Origin: DASQZK01 sp963809925
GTDB taxonomy: Bacteria > Bacteroidota > Bacteroidia > Bacteroidales > GCA-2748055
Direction: 5' to 3'
DNA: 64,000 nucleotides
NCBI GenBank assembly: GCA_963809925.1
Contig: CAWELH010000003.1
Coordinates: 310,001 to 374,000 of the forward strand
Shown here: in pieces, positions 17,404 through 26,544 of the stretch
Layout: every line of letters starts with the position of its first letter
How positions within the stretch are numbered: position 1 is the stretch's first letter
Program-made: the position numbers and the translations under genes
Notes under the pieces: model-generated
The model's database searches: none
Told to the model about the DNA's origin: nothing
The model's input: only the letters and a program-made list of their open reading frames with translations

Positions 17404-19383
17404 ATGGGATATCTTCAGTTTGATAAAAATCAACTCATCAACCTTGAATACTCTCTCAGCAGGGAGATAATCAGGTCAAACAGAGCCGGATCGTATGCTT
17501 CTACAACCATTGTAGGATGTAACACCAGGAAATACCATGGTCTGCTGATTTGTCCCTGTTCCAAAAAAAATGAAGAAAAGTATCTGTTGTTGTCTTCTCT
17601 CGACGCTACTGTGATTCAGCACGATCAGGAATTTAATCTTGGGATTCATAAGTACCAGGGTGATCTGTACATTCCACGGGGGCATAAGTATATACGGGAC
17701 TTTCAAGCCGAAACCGCAGGGCTGACCACTTTTCGTGTAGGGGGAGTGGTCCTGCTGAAAGAAAGCCTCCTGGTTGAAAAACAGCAGCAAATTCTGATCA
17801 AGTATACACTGGAAGAAGCCCATTCCCCCACCTTCCTAAGGCTTAAGCCTTTTCTGGCATTCCGGGGAATCCATGAATTAAGTAAGGCAAACCTCTATAT
17901 TAACACAAAGTTTAAAAAAGCTGAAAACGGTATACAGACTAAGCTTTATGAAGGTCTTCCTTCTCTTTATATGCAATTTTCGAAAGAAGTAGAATATATA
18001 CATGCTCCCGACTGGTATTACAATATTGAGTATATGGAAGAGCAGAAGCGGGGTTACGATTACAAGGAAGACCTCTACGTTCCCGGGTATTTCGAATGTC
18101 AGATCAGGAAGGGTGAAAGTATTGTTTTTTCAGCATCCACGAGTGAAGTAGCTGCTGGATCACTGAAACGCAGGTATACGGCCGATAAGGCCAGAAGGAT
18201 CCCCCGCGACAGTTTTATGAACTGCCTCCTGAATGCAGCCAACCAGTTTCTTGTTGAGAAAGAGGATGAGACCGGGATTATTGCCGGTTTTCCATGGTTC
18301 GGTACCTGGGGAAGAGACACCTTTATTGCATTGCCTGGTCTTACCCTTTCGACAGGTAACATCAAAATTGCCGAGAGCATTATCAATACGATGGTAAAAA
18401 GGATGAAAGGCGGACTTTTTCCAAACACAGGTGAAAATGAACATACCGTATATAATTCCGTTGATGCTCCGCTCTGGTTCATTTGGGCACTGCAGCAATT
18501 TGAAGGCTATAAGGGTGCGCCGGACATTTGGTCAGTATACGGAAAATTTGTCAAAGAAATTCTGGATGCTTTCAGAACGGGAACTTCCTTTAATATCAGG
18601 ATGCTGGAAAACGGACTTATCTATGCAGGGGAAGCAGGGAAAGCACTTACATGGATGGATGCGGTAACTCCTGAAGGACCTGTAACGCCCAGAACCGGCA
18701 TACCGGTAGAGATTAGTGCGCTTTGGTATAACGCAGTAAAAAAGAGTATTGCCTGGGCGGAGAAAGCCGGCGACAAAAAGTTCGTTGAGAAGTGGAAGAA
18801 CATTTCAGAACAAATCGGAACGTCTTTTATCAGCGTATTCTGGGATGAAGAAAGAGGCTATCTGGCTGATGTGGCCGGTGATGACATGTTCGATGATGAT
18901 GTGAGGCCCAACCAGGTGATCGCTACTGCTATGCCATATTCACCCCTGACGCTTGCAATGAAAAATAGCATACTCGGAGTGGTTAAAGGTGAATTGCTGA
19001 CACCGAAGGGACTGAGAACACTTTCACCGAAAAACCCCAAATACAAAGGCGTGTATTCCGGTGATCAGATGGAAAGGGACAATGCTTATCATCAGGGTAC
19101 GGTTTGGCCATGGCTTCTCGAACATTTTGTAAAGGCATATATGGATGTGCACAAAAATTCCGGGCTGGGTGTGGCGCGTCAAATTTTTAACAGTTTTCAT
19201 GATGATATGACAGTGCATGGGATCGGCTCGATATCCGAAATTTACGATGGTGATCCACCCCATACGCCCAGGGGAGCCGTTAGTCAGGCATGGAGTATTG
19301 CTGCGCTTCTAAGAATAAATGAAATGATTGCAAAGCAGGAAATGATCAATGAAAAAGTAAATATAAATAATGCTGTGATATGA
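17404..19383 (+). CDS. glycogen debranching enzyme (GDE N- and C-terminal domain type)
   Basis: This 659-residue protein has the bacterial/archaeal GDE architecture. The N-terminal beta-sandwich at about 15-215 carries the family hallmark NRAGSYASTTIVGCNTRKYH with GLLI. The C-terminal (alpha/alpha)6 barrel at about 265-640 carries FPWFGTWGRDTFIALPGL, DAVTPEGPVTPR and YHQGTVWPWL. The family hydrolyses alpha-1,6 branch points and may also have transferase activity, trimming glycogen so that the phosphorylase can continue. It is the first gene of the glycogen operon, and its TGA overlaps the next ATG (ATGA at 19380-19383). The protein is cytoplasmic, with no signal peptide. Confidence 0.95.
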   Translation: MGYLQFDKNQLINLEYSLSREIIRSNRAGSYASTTIVGCNTRKYHGLLICPCSKKNEEKYLLLSSLDATVIQHDQEFNLGIHKYQGDLYIPRGHKYIRDFQAETAGLTTFRVGGVVLLKESLLVEKQQQILIKYTLEEAHSPTFLRLKPFLAFRGIHELSKANLYINTKFKKAENGIQTKLYEGLPSLYMQFSKEVEYIHAPDWYYNIEYMEEQKRGYDYKEDLYVPGYFECQIRKGESIVFSASTSEVAAGSLKRRYTADKARRIPRDSFMNCLLNAANQFLVEKEDETGIIAGFPWFGTWGRDTFIALPGLTLSTGNIKIAESIINTMVKRMKGGLFPNTGENEHTVYNSVDAPLWFIWALQQFEGYKGAPDIWSVYGKFVKEILDAFRTGTSFNIRMLENGLIYAGEAGKALTWMDAVTPEGPVTPRTGIPVEISALWYNAVKKSIAWAEKAGDKKFVEKWKNISEQIGTSFISVFWDEERGYLADVAGDDMFDDDVRPNQVIATAMPYSPLTLAMKNSILGVVKGELLTPKGLRTLSPKNPKYKGVYSGDQMERDNAYHQGTVWPWLLEHFVKAYMDVHKNSGLGVARQIFNSFHDDMTVHGIGSISEIYDGDPPHTPRGAVSQAWSIAALLRINEMIAKQEMINEKVNINNAVI

Positions 19384-20672
19384 GGGTATTAATGTTTGGC
19401 TGGGAATTCCCGCCCCATATTTCAGGAGGGCTTGGCACAGCCTCGTTTGGCCTGACAAAAGGACTTACCAAAATACCCGGGTTACAGATTCGTTTTGTAA
19501 TCCCAAAAGCGTTTGGGGACGAAAATCCCCGTAAACTTGAGCTTATCGGAGCAAATAATGTTGAGTTAAGCCGCAGGAAGGTAAACTATGAAGGATTCCT
19601 AAGAGAAATAGAATACATTGAGATCAATTCCTTGCTGGTTCCCTACACCGATCCAGAAGAATATGAGCGGATAGTCAGGGAGACAGGAACCGAACACAGA
19701 ACATACATTCAGACCTCCTTCAGGGGAAAGATTGATTTTACCGGCGCCTATGGTGATAATCTCTTCCAGGAAATCGGAAACTACGCCATAGTGGCTTCAG
19801 TACTTGGAGAGAGCAATGATTTTGACGTTATCCATTCACACGACTGGCTGACCTTTCCTGCTGGTATGGCAGCCAAGCGGGTCTCGGGAAAACCTCTTGT
19901 ACTGCATGTGCATGCTACCGATTTTGACCGTAGCGGCGGCAGTGTAAACCCTGCAGTATTCGATATCGAAAAAAAAGGCATGGAGGCAGCCGATATGATC
20001 ATTGCCGTCTCCAACTTTACCAGGAATACCATCATTGAAAAATATGGCATACACCCCGATAAAGTTGTCACAGTATATAATGCCGTTGAACCACTGGGCG
20101 AACTGGAGAAGAAAGCCCTGAAAAGTTCATCGGGTGACCGAATCGTGACATTCCTTGGAAGGGTAACATTGCAAAAGGGTCCCGAATTTTTTATTGAAGC
20201 AGCCTACAAAGTGCTTCAGAAAATGGATAACGTTCGATTTGTAATGGCCGGATCAGGTGAGCTTTTCAACAGGATGGTACTTCGTGCGGCCTCCCTGAGA
20301 ATCGCCGATAAATTCCATTTCACTGGATTCCTGAAAGGAGAAGAAGTTTACAGAATGTTTTCACTCAGCGATGTTTACGTGATGCCGTCTGTTTCGGAGC
20401 CTTTCGGGATATCCCCGCTCGAAGCTATGCAGTCAAATGTACCGGTGATCATCTCTCATCAGTCAGGAGTCTCGGAAGTTCTCCAGTATGCCCTGAAGAT
20501 TGATTTCTGGGACGTTGATGCCATGGCCGATGCCATCTATGGTTTATTGAATTACAGTGCGCTTTCTGATATGTTTAAACACTTAGGGAAAGAAGAAGTC
20601 GATAACCTGAAATGGGAGAATTCAGCACAAAAAGTCAATGAAGTCTATAAACGCGTTTTACAAAATCTTTGA
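19380..20672 (+). CDS. GT4-family glycosyltransferase in the glycogen operon
   Basis: This 430-residue GT-B fold retaining glycosyltransferase begins with the glycine-rich acceptor loop (FGWEFPPHISGGLGTASFGL). It contains VIHSHDWLTFPAGM and ends with the donor-binding E-x7-E motif EPFGISPLEAM. It is closest in style to GlgA/GlgM-like GT4 enzymes rather than to the GT3 synthase encoded two genes later. It probably extends or primes alpha-glucan, but the donor (ADP-glucose, UDP-glucose or other) cannot be read from the sequence. Its start overlaps the debranching enzyme stop by 4 nt, so translation is coupled. The GH57 gene follows within 12 bp. Confidence 0.9.
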   Translation: MRVLMFGWEFPPHISGGLGTASFGLTKGLTKIPGLQIRFVIPKAFGDENPRKLELIGANNVELSRRKVNYEGFLREIEYIEINSLLVPYTDPEEYERIVRETGTEHRTYIQTSFRGKIDFTGAYGDNLFQEIGNYAIVASVLGESNDFDVIHSHDWLTFPAGMAAKRVSGKPLVLHVHATDFDRSGGSVNPAVFDIEKKGMEAADMIIAVSNFTRNTIIEKYGIHPDKVVTVYNAVEPLGELEKKALKSSSGDRIVTFLGRVTLQKGPEFFIEAAYKVLQKMDNVRFVMAGSGELFNRMVLRAASLRIADKFHFTGFLKGEEVYRMFSLSDVYVMPSVSEPFGISPLEAMQSNVPVIISHQSGVSEVLQYALKIDFWDVDAMADAIYGLLNYSALSDMFKHLGKEEVDNLKWENSAQKVNEVYKRVLQNL

Positions 20673-20683
20673 CCCTTAAAGAT

Positions 20684-22177
20684 ATGAGAACAATTTGCTT
20701 GTATTTTCAAATACATCAACCATTCCGGTTCCGGCGTTACCGATTTTTTGATATAGGTAATGAGCACTACTACTATGATGACTATCTCAACGAAAGTATC
20801 ATGCAGAAAGTAGCCGACCGGTGCTATCTTCCTGCCAACAGGATTATTCTGGACCTGATCCGGAAACACGAAGGAAAATTCAAGGTAACGTTTTCTATAT
20901 CAGGCATCGCTCTCGATCAGTTTGAATTATATGCTCCCAACGTAATCGATTCTTTCAGGGAGCTTGCAGGAACCGGACAGGTGGAATTCCTCGATGAGAC
21001 CTACGCTCATTCCCTGATCTCCCTGAAAGACAGTGAAGAGTTTATGGCACAGGTAAGACAGCATAACGAGAAAATGAGAGAGCTTTTCGACTATAGCCCG
21101 GTGGTTTTCAGAAATACGGAACTCATCTATTCCGATGATATCGGCGCTCTTGTGGCGGAGATGGGCTATAAGGGTATCCTCACAGAAGGCGCCAAGCATG
21201 TTCTGGGTTGGAAAAGCCCGAATTATCTCTATGCCAATCCGATAAATCCCAAATTGAAGGTGTTGCTGAAGAATTTTAAGCTGAGTGACGATATTGCATT
21301 CAGATTCTCCAACAAAAGCTGGTCGGAATACCCCCTTACCACTGAAAAATTTGTGAGTTGGTTGAATAAAACCCCTAAAAATGAGGAGACCATAAACCTC
21401 TTCATGGATTATGAGACATTTGGGGAACACCACTGGAAGGATACCGGGATCTTCGATTTTCTTAAGTCCTTCCCTGATGCTGTTTTCAAACATTCAAAGT
21501 TCACGTTCGCTACACCGTCGCAACTTATCGATGAACTTCAACCCGTGTCGGTTGTGAATGTTCCTTTCCCGATATCATGGGCAGACGAGGAGCGTGACCT
21601 TACAGCATGGCTTGGAAATCCACTTCAGGAACAGGCATTTAACAAACTCTACGACCTCCTGGGAAAAATCAGACAGACTGATGATAAAGTGCTGAGGCGT
21701 GATTTTACATACCTGCAGCAGAGCGACCATTTTTATTATATGTGTACCAAATTTTTCTCCGACGGCGATGTACACTCTTATTTCAATCCGTTCGATACCC
21801 CCTATGAAGCCTTCATAAATTATATGAATGTTCTTAGTGATTTTGAGATAAGGTTAAATGCGGCCCTTACACCAAAAATGGATAACGAAGCCATAATGCT
21901 CAGCAAGATCATTGCCGAGAAGGACCTACTTATTAAAAAGTATGAAAAGCAGCTTTCCGAAGTACGGATGGCGGGTTCTGCAGGAATACATCAAATGGCT
22001 GCTGATGACCAGGATGAGCAGCCACCGGTCTTGAAACAGCCAGTCCGAAGTACCAGGGCGACATCCAAAAAAACTGCCACGAAGTCACCCCCCATTTCCT
22101 CCAAAAAAGGAAGCACGGCAGGCACGGTGCAGAAAAAATCGGTAAAAACGACCGGTGGAAATGCGAAGAAGAAATAA
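20684..22177 (+). CDS. GH57-family alpha-glucan hydrolase/transferase with a basic C-terminal tail
   Basis: The product has 497 residues from the ATG at 20684; a TTG at 20669 would overlap the previous gene. GH57 motifs are visible: IHQPFR (motif 1), the nucleophile Glu146 in FRNTELIYSDD, and the acid/base Asp242 in FMDYETFGEHHW. The family includes alpha-amylases, 4-alpha-glucanotransferases and branching enzymes, so the exact reaction is open. A GlgB is already encoded nearby, which makes an amylase or glucanotransferase more likely. After about residue 440 the protein changes to a disordered Lys/Ser/Thr-rich tail (TSKKTATKSPPISSKKGS). That is unusual and could bind polyanion or glucan. It acts in the cytoplasm, with no signal peptide. 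Confidence 0.93.
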   Translation: MRTICLYFQIHQPFRFRRYRFFDIGNEHYYYDDYLNESIMQKVADRCYLPANRIILDLIRKHEGKFKVTFSISGIALDQFELYAPNVIDSFRELAGTGQVEFLDETYAHSLISLKDSEEFMAQVRQHNEKMRELFDYSPVVFRNTELIYSDDIGALVAEMGYKGILTEGAKHVLGWKSPNYLYANPINPKLKVLLKNFKLSDDIAFRFSNKSWSEYPLTTEKFVSWLNKTPKNEETINLFMDYETFGEHHWKDTGIFDFLKSFPDAVFKHSKFTFATPSQLIDELQPVSVVNVPFPISWADEERDLTAWLGNPLQEQAFNKLYDLLGKIRQTDDKVLRRDFTYLQQSDHFYYMCTKFFSDGDVHSYFNPFDTPYEAFINYMNVLSDFEIRLNAALTPKMDNEAIMLSKIIAEKDLLIKKYEKQLSEVRMAGSAGIHQMAADDQDEQPPVLKQPVRSTRATSKKTATKSPPISSKKGSTAGTVQKKSVKTTGGNAKKK

Positions 22178-22203
22178 TATTGGATAATTGTTAACCTGAG
22201 AAG

Positions 22204-25200
22204 ATGGATAAGAACAGAAAATCACCGAACCATTTGTTTGAAGTAAGTTGGGAAGTTTGTAATAAGGTTGGAGGCATTCATACCGTAATTTCCACTAAAG
22301 CTCTGACGCTTGAAAAAGAATATGGCGACAATTATATCCTTATCGGCCCTGATGTTTGGCGCGAAACCACAGAACATCCTGAATTCCAGGAAGATCAGAC
22401 CCTATTGCTGGGCTGGCGACAAAAGGCAGCCACCCAGGGCCTGAGAGTCAGGGTGGGAAGATGGAAAATAAAAGGCCGGCCATTGGTTTTCCTGGTCGAC
22501 TTTACTACTTTTTTTTCAAGCAAAGATGAAATCTTCAGTAAATTCTGGGAACTATATAAGCTCGATTCGATAAATGGAGCGTGGGATTACATTGAACCCT
22601 CTTTATTCGGCTATGCTTCAGGCAAGGTCATAGAGAGTTACGTACGTTTTGAACTTGCATCCAATGACAAAGTCGTTGCCCAGTTCCATGAGTGGCTCAC
22701 CGGTGCCGGTTTGCTTTACCTGAAAGCCAGCATCCCACAGGTTGGCACTGTTTTCACAACACATGCTACCGTGGTCGGGCGTGCTATTGCCGGCAACCTT
22801 CAGCCACTCTACAGCAAGCTTGAAGACTATGACGGAGACAGTAAGGCCACAGAATTTCACCTTATTTCCAAGCAATCCATGGAAAAGGTATGTGCCCGCC
22901 ATGCCGATGTCTTTACGACGGTAAGTGATATCACTGCGAGAGAATGCCATCAGTTCCTTCAGAGGGATGTGGACGTGGTCACTCCGAACGGTTTCGAAGA
23001 CAGTTTCATCCCGTCGGAAAAGGATTTCATGCCGGGAAGGCTAAAAGCGCGCTCAATCCTTCTGGAGGTTGCAGGTCTGCTCCTCGGTGAAAAGCTCCCC
23101 GAGAATACGTTTATCGTGGCAAGTTCGGGACGCTACGAGTATAAAAACAAGGGCATAGACTTATATCTTGACGCCCTTGGGAAGATTAATTCTGAGCACG
23201 GATTGAAAAGAAGCATGCTCGCCTTTATACTTGTTCCTGCGAGCCATTACGGACCAAGAAAAGACCTGATCGAAAAAATGAAGGACAACAGCATGCCCCT
23301 GAATGGGGACTCCTTCCTTACCCATAACCTTCATTATGTCGACCACGATCCCGTAATGACCCGGATCAGGGAAGCAGAACTGAACAACAAGCCGGAAGAT
23401 CAAGTCAAGATCATTTTTGTCCCGTCGTACCTTAACGGGAATGATGGAATTTTCAACCTGCCCTACTATGAGTTGCTCATAGGGATGGATATGACCGTCT
23501 TCCCTTCCTACTATGAGCCCTGGGGATACACGCCGCTTGAAAGTCTCGCATTTCATATCCCGGCTATAACCACAACAGTGACCGGATTCGGCTTGTGGGT
23601 GAAAGAAAACTTTATCGAAACGAATAATGCGATTTTCATCCTGAACAGGAACGATCATAATGACAGCGAGGTGGTGGAAGGAATATCAGGAGCTATTCAC
23701 ATCATTGAAAAACTGCCTGCCGAGAAAGCGAAGGTTGCTGCGATGAAGGCACTCGAGATCTCAAAATCCGCGCTCTGGAAAAGTATGATCGAGAACTACC
23801 GTGAGGCATACAGCCTGGCACTTGAAAAAGTGGCTGAGAGGGTCGATGAATTCATTAAAATTGAACGGGTGGAACAACTGCCGGTGGTCACCTTTTTCCC
23901 CGGACAGACTCCGTCGTGGAAAAAGGTCATCATCCAGCAGAATATTCCGGAGAAACTGAAGCCTTTGGAAGAGATGAGTAAAAATCTTTGGTGGAGCTGG
24001 AATCCTGATGCCATAGAAATGTTCCAGTCGATCGATCCCTTATTGTGGGTAGAAAGTGCTGGCAACCCTATCGTACTGCTTGAGAAACTGTCCTATCAAC
24101 GCCTCTCTGAAATGGAAAAGGACGCGGAATTCATAGGTAAATTTGAGAAAGTCTATACCGAATTTCGCAATTATGTCAACGCTGCACAAAAGCAGCATCC
24201 ACAGATCGCATACTTCAGCATGGAATTTGGACTGCACGAATCACTGAAAATCTATTCCGGAGGTCTGGGTCTTCTCGCCGGCGACTATCTGAAAGAGGCC
24301 AGTGATTATAATTACAATATCGTTGGTATCGGACTATTTTACCGCTTTGGCTATTTTACGCAGGATTTTTCTGCTGCCGGTGAACAGATCGCCGTTAATG
24401 AAGCCCAGATGTTTTCAAAATTGCCGGTTACCCCGGTACAGGATGAACAGGGCAACTGGAAGGAAATCGCCATCGTCCTGCCCGGCCGGGATCTGAAAGC
24501 ACGAATCTGGAGGGTAGATATCGGGAGGGTGAAACTTTTCCTGCTCGATACCGATTTTGAAGGAAACCAGGAACAGGACAGATCCATCACCCATCATCTC
24601 TATGGTGGCGACAATGAAAACAGGTTTAAACAGGAACTACTGCTTGGAGTAGGAGGGATAAGGGCTCTTCGTGCGATCGATCTGGACCCTGACATCTTCC
24701 ACTGTAATGAAGGACATGCTGCCTTTATCGGACTTGAACGTCTAAGGGAGTTTATCCAGGATCAGAACCTGACCTTCCCGGAAGCCAATGAAATAGTACG
24801 TTCGTCAACGCTTTTCACTACACATACGCCTGTACCTGCCGGGCATGACTACTTCAACGAGGACATGATGAGGGCATATATGGCGCATTATCCCAGCCGG
24901 TTGAAAATCACCTGGGAGCAAATGATGAACCTGGGCAAAATGCATCCAAACCAGCGCGGTGAACGATTCTCCATGAGTTGCCTGGCGGTAAACCTCTCCC
25001 AGGAAATAAATGGAGTGAGTGAGATACACGGAAAAGTAAGCCGGGAAATGTTCGCGGATATGTGGAAAGGCTATATGCCGGAGGAAGTACCGATAGGGTA
25101 CGTAACAAACGGCGTACACCTGCCTACCTGGATCTCAAAAAAATGGAGGGAACTGTATAGGACACATATGGATCCTGAGTTTTGCAAAAAACAAGAGGAC

Positions 25201-26445
25201 CGACAGATGTGGGCAGGCATCCGGGACGTGGATCCTGCCGAAATATGGAAAATCAGGAGTTCTGAGCGGAAAAAACTGATCGAATTTGTCAGGGAACAGT
25301 TGCTGAAGAATTCGACAAGATCCAACCAGAATCCAAAACTGACGGTTGAAATGCAGGAAAGACTGGATCCAAATGCACTGACCATCGGTTTTGCACGACG
25401 GTTTGCCACGTATAAGAGGGCTCACCTTCTCTTTCGTGATCCTGAACGCTTATCGACGATTCTTAACAATCCGTTTATGCCCGTCCAGTTGCTTTTTGCA
25501 GGAAAGGCTCACCCACATGATAAAGCAGGACAGGAGCTGATCAGAAAGATTGTTGAGTATTCCACCGATCCAAGGTTCCTGGGCAGGGTGATCTTCCTCG
25601 AAAATTACGAAATTCCCCTTGCTAAAAGATTGATACACGGTGTCGATATCTGGCTTAACACACCTACAAGGCCACTTGAAGCGTCGGGAACAAGCGGCGA
25701 AAAAGCAGTTCTGAACGGCGTACTCCACTTCAGCGTGCTCGACGGCTGGTGGGCCGAAGGGTATAAGCCCGGAGCAGGATGGGCATTGCAACAGGAAAGG
25801 TTTTATGACAACCAGGATTTCCAGGATCAGCTCGATGCCGAGACCATCTATAATCTGCTTGAAAATGAGATCGCTCCCCTTTTCTACAAGCGCGATGTCA
25901 GGGGAGTTCCGGTTGGCTGGGTAAGCATGATCCAGAAATCCATCAGCGAGGTCGCCCCTGAGTTTACCATGAACAGGATGCTTCGTGATTACATCAAACA
26001 ATTCTATGATAAATTATATTCCCGAACATTGCGCCTGCGGGAAAATGAATTTGAGATGGCTGCCCGGATCGCACACTGGAAACGACGGATACTTAATGCA
26101 TGGAACCAGATCGAAGTGATCAGCGTGGTCTACCCAGATACCAACAGACAGAATATTACTGTGGGCAATAACTATGTCAGTGAAGTAGTGATCGATCTGA
26201 AAAGCCTCCTTCCCCGCGAAGTTGGTATAGAATATATCACGGGCGATTTGAATGAATCGGGCACAAATATGAAGGTCGTCAGCATTCAGGAATTCCAAAT
26301 GGTGAAAACGGAAGGGACACTTGCTTACTACCATCTCGAAACGATACCCACCGAACCGGGAATTTTCGATTACGCCATCCGGCTGTATCCTAAAAATGAT
26401 CTTCTGGCGCACAGGCAGGATATGGGATTGGTCAGGTGGATATAG
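22204..26445 (+). CDS. glycogen synthase (GT3) - alpha-glucan phosphorylase (GT35) fusion
   Basis: This is a single 1413-residue frame without internal stops. Residues 1 to about 550 are a GT3 glycogen synthase resembling the eukaryotic enzyme: FEVSWEVCNKVGGIHTVIST near the start, VAQFHEWLTGAG, TIFTTHAT-like VFTTHATVVG, and the donor motif EPWGYTPLE with Glu438/Glu446. From about 580 onward it is a type 2 alpha-glucan phosphorylase: LEEMSKNLWWSWNPDA, AYFSMEFGLHESLKIYSGGL, HCNEGHAAF, and the pyridoxal-phosphate lysine in SGTSGEKAVLNG (Lys1167). One polypeptide therefore carries both glycogen synthesis (probably from UDP-glucose) and phosphorolysis. It is the last gene of the plus-strand operon, 26 bp after GH57. 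Confidence 0.95.
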   Translation: MDKNRKSPNHLFEVSWEVCNKVGGIHTVISTKALTLEKEYGDNYILIGPDVWRETTEHPEFQEDQTLLLGWRQKAATQGLRVRVGRWKIKGRPLVFLVDFTTFFSSKDEIFSKFWELYKLDSINGAWDYIEPSLFGYASGKVIESYVRFELASNDKVVAQFHEWLTGAGLLYLKASIPQVGTVFTTHATVVGRAIAGNLQPLYSKLEDYDGDSKATEFHLISKQSMEKVCARHADVFTTVSDITARECHQFLQRDVDVVTPNGFEDSFIPSEKDFMPGRLKARSILLEVAGLLLGEKLPENTFIVASSGRYEYKNKGIDLYLDALGKINSEHGLKRSMLAFILVPASHYGPRKDLIEKMKDNSMPLNGDSFLTHNLHYVDHDPVMTRIREAELNNKPEDQVKIIFVPSYLNGNDGIFNLPYYELLIGMDMTVFPSYYEPWGYTPLESLAFHIPAITTTVTGFGLWVKENFIETNNAIFILNRNDHNDSEVVEGISGAIHIIEKLPAEKAKVAAMKALEISKSALWKSMIENYREAYSLALEKVAERVDEFIKIERVEQLPVVTFFPGQTPSWKKVIIQQNIPEKLKPLEEMSKNLWWSWNPDAIEMFQSIDPLLWVESAGNPIVLLEKLSYQRLSEMEKDAEFIGKFEKVYTEFRNYVNAAQKQHPQIAYFSMEFGLHESLKIYSGGLGLLAGDYLKEASDYNYNIVGIGLFYRFGYFTQDFSAAGEQIAVNEAQMFSKLPVTPVQDEQGNWKEIAIVLPGRDLKARIWRVDIGRVKLFLLDTDFEGNQEQDRSITHHLYGGDNENRFKQELLLGVGGIRALRAIDLDPDIFHCNEGHAAFIGLERLREFIQDQNLTFPEANEIVRSSTLFTTHTPVPAGHDYFNEDMMRAYMAHYPSRLKITWEQMMNLGKMHPNQRGERFSMSCLAVNLSQEINGVSEIHGKVSREMFADMWKGYMPEEVPIGYVTNGVHLPTWISKKWRELYRTHMDPEFCKKQEDRQMWAGIRDVDPAEIWKIRSSERKKLIEFVREQLLKNSTRSNQNPKLTVEMQERLDPNALTIGFARRFATYKRAHLLFRDPERLSTILNNPFMPVQLLFAGKAHPHDKAGQELIRKIVEYSTDPRFLGRVIFLENYEIPLAKRLIHGVDIWLNTPTRPLEASGTSGEKAVLNGVLHFSVLDGWWAEGYKPGAGWALQQERFYDNQDFQDQLDAETIYNLLENEIAPLFYKRDVRGVPVGWVSMIQKSISEVAPEFTMNRMLRDYIKQFYDKLYSRTLRLRENEFEMAARIAHWKRRILNAWNQIEVISVVYPDTNRQNITVGNNYVSEVVIDLKSLLPREVGIEYITGDLNESGTNMKVVSIQEFQMVKTEGTLAYYHLETIPTEPGIFDYAIRLYPKNDLLAHRQDMGLVRWI

Positions 26446-26544
26446 CAGAGCCCGGCCTTCAGAAAGATGTTGAAACCCCCTGTAGCTGAATGTTCAGTTT
26501 CAGAGTCCTAAGGCTACGTTTAAGCCGTAAAGTAATTTTTCTTC

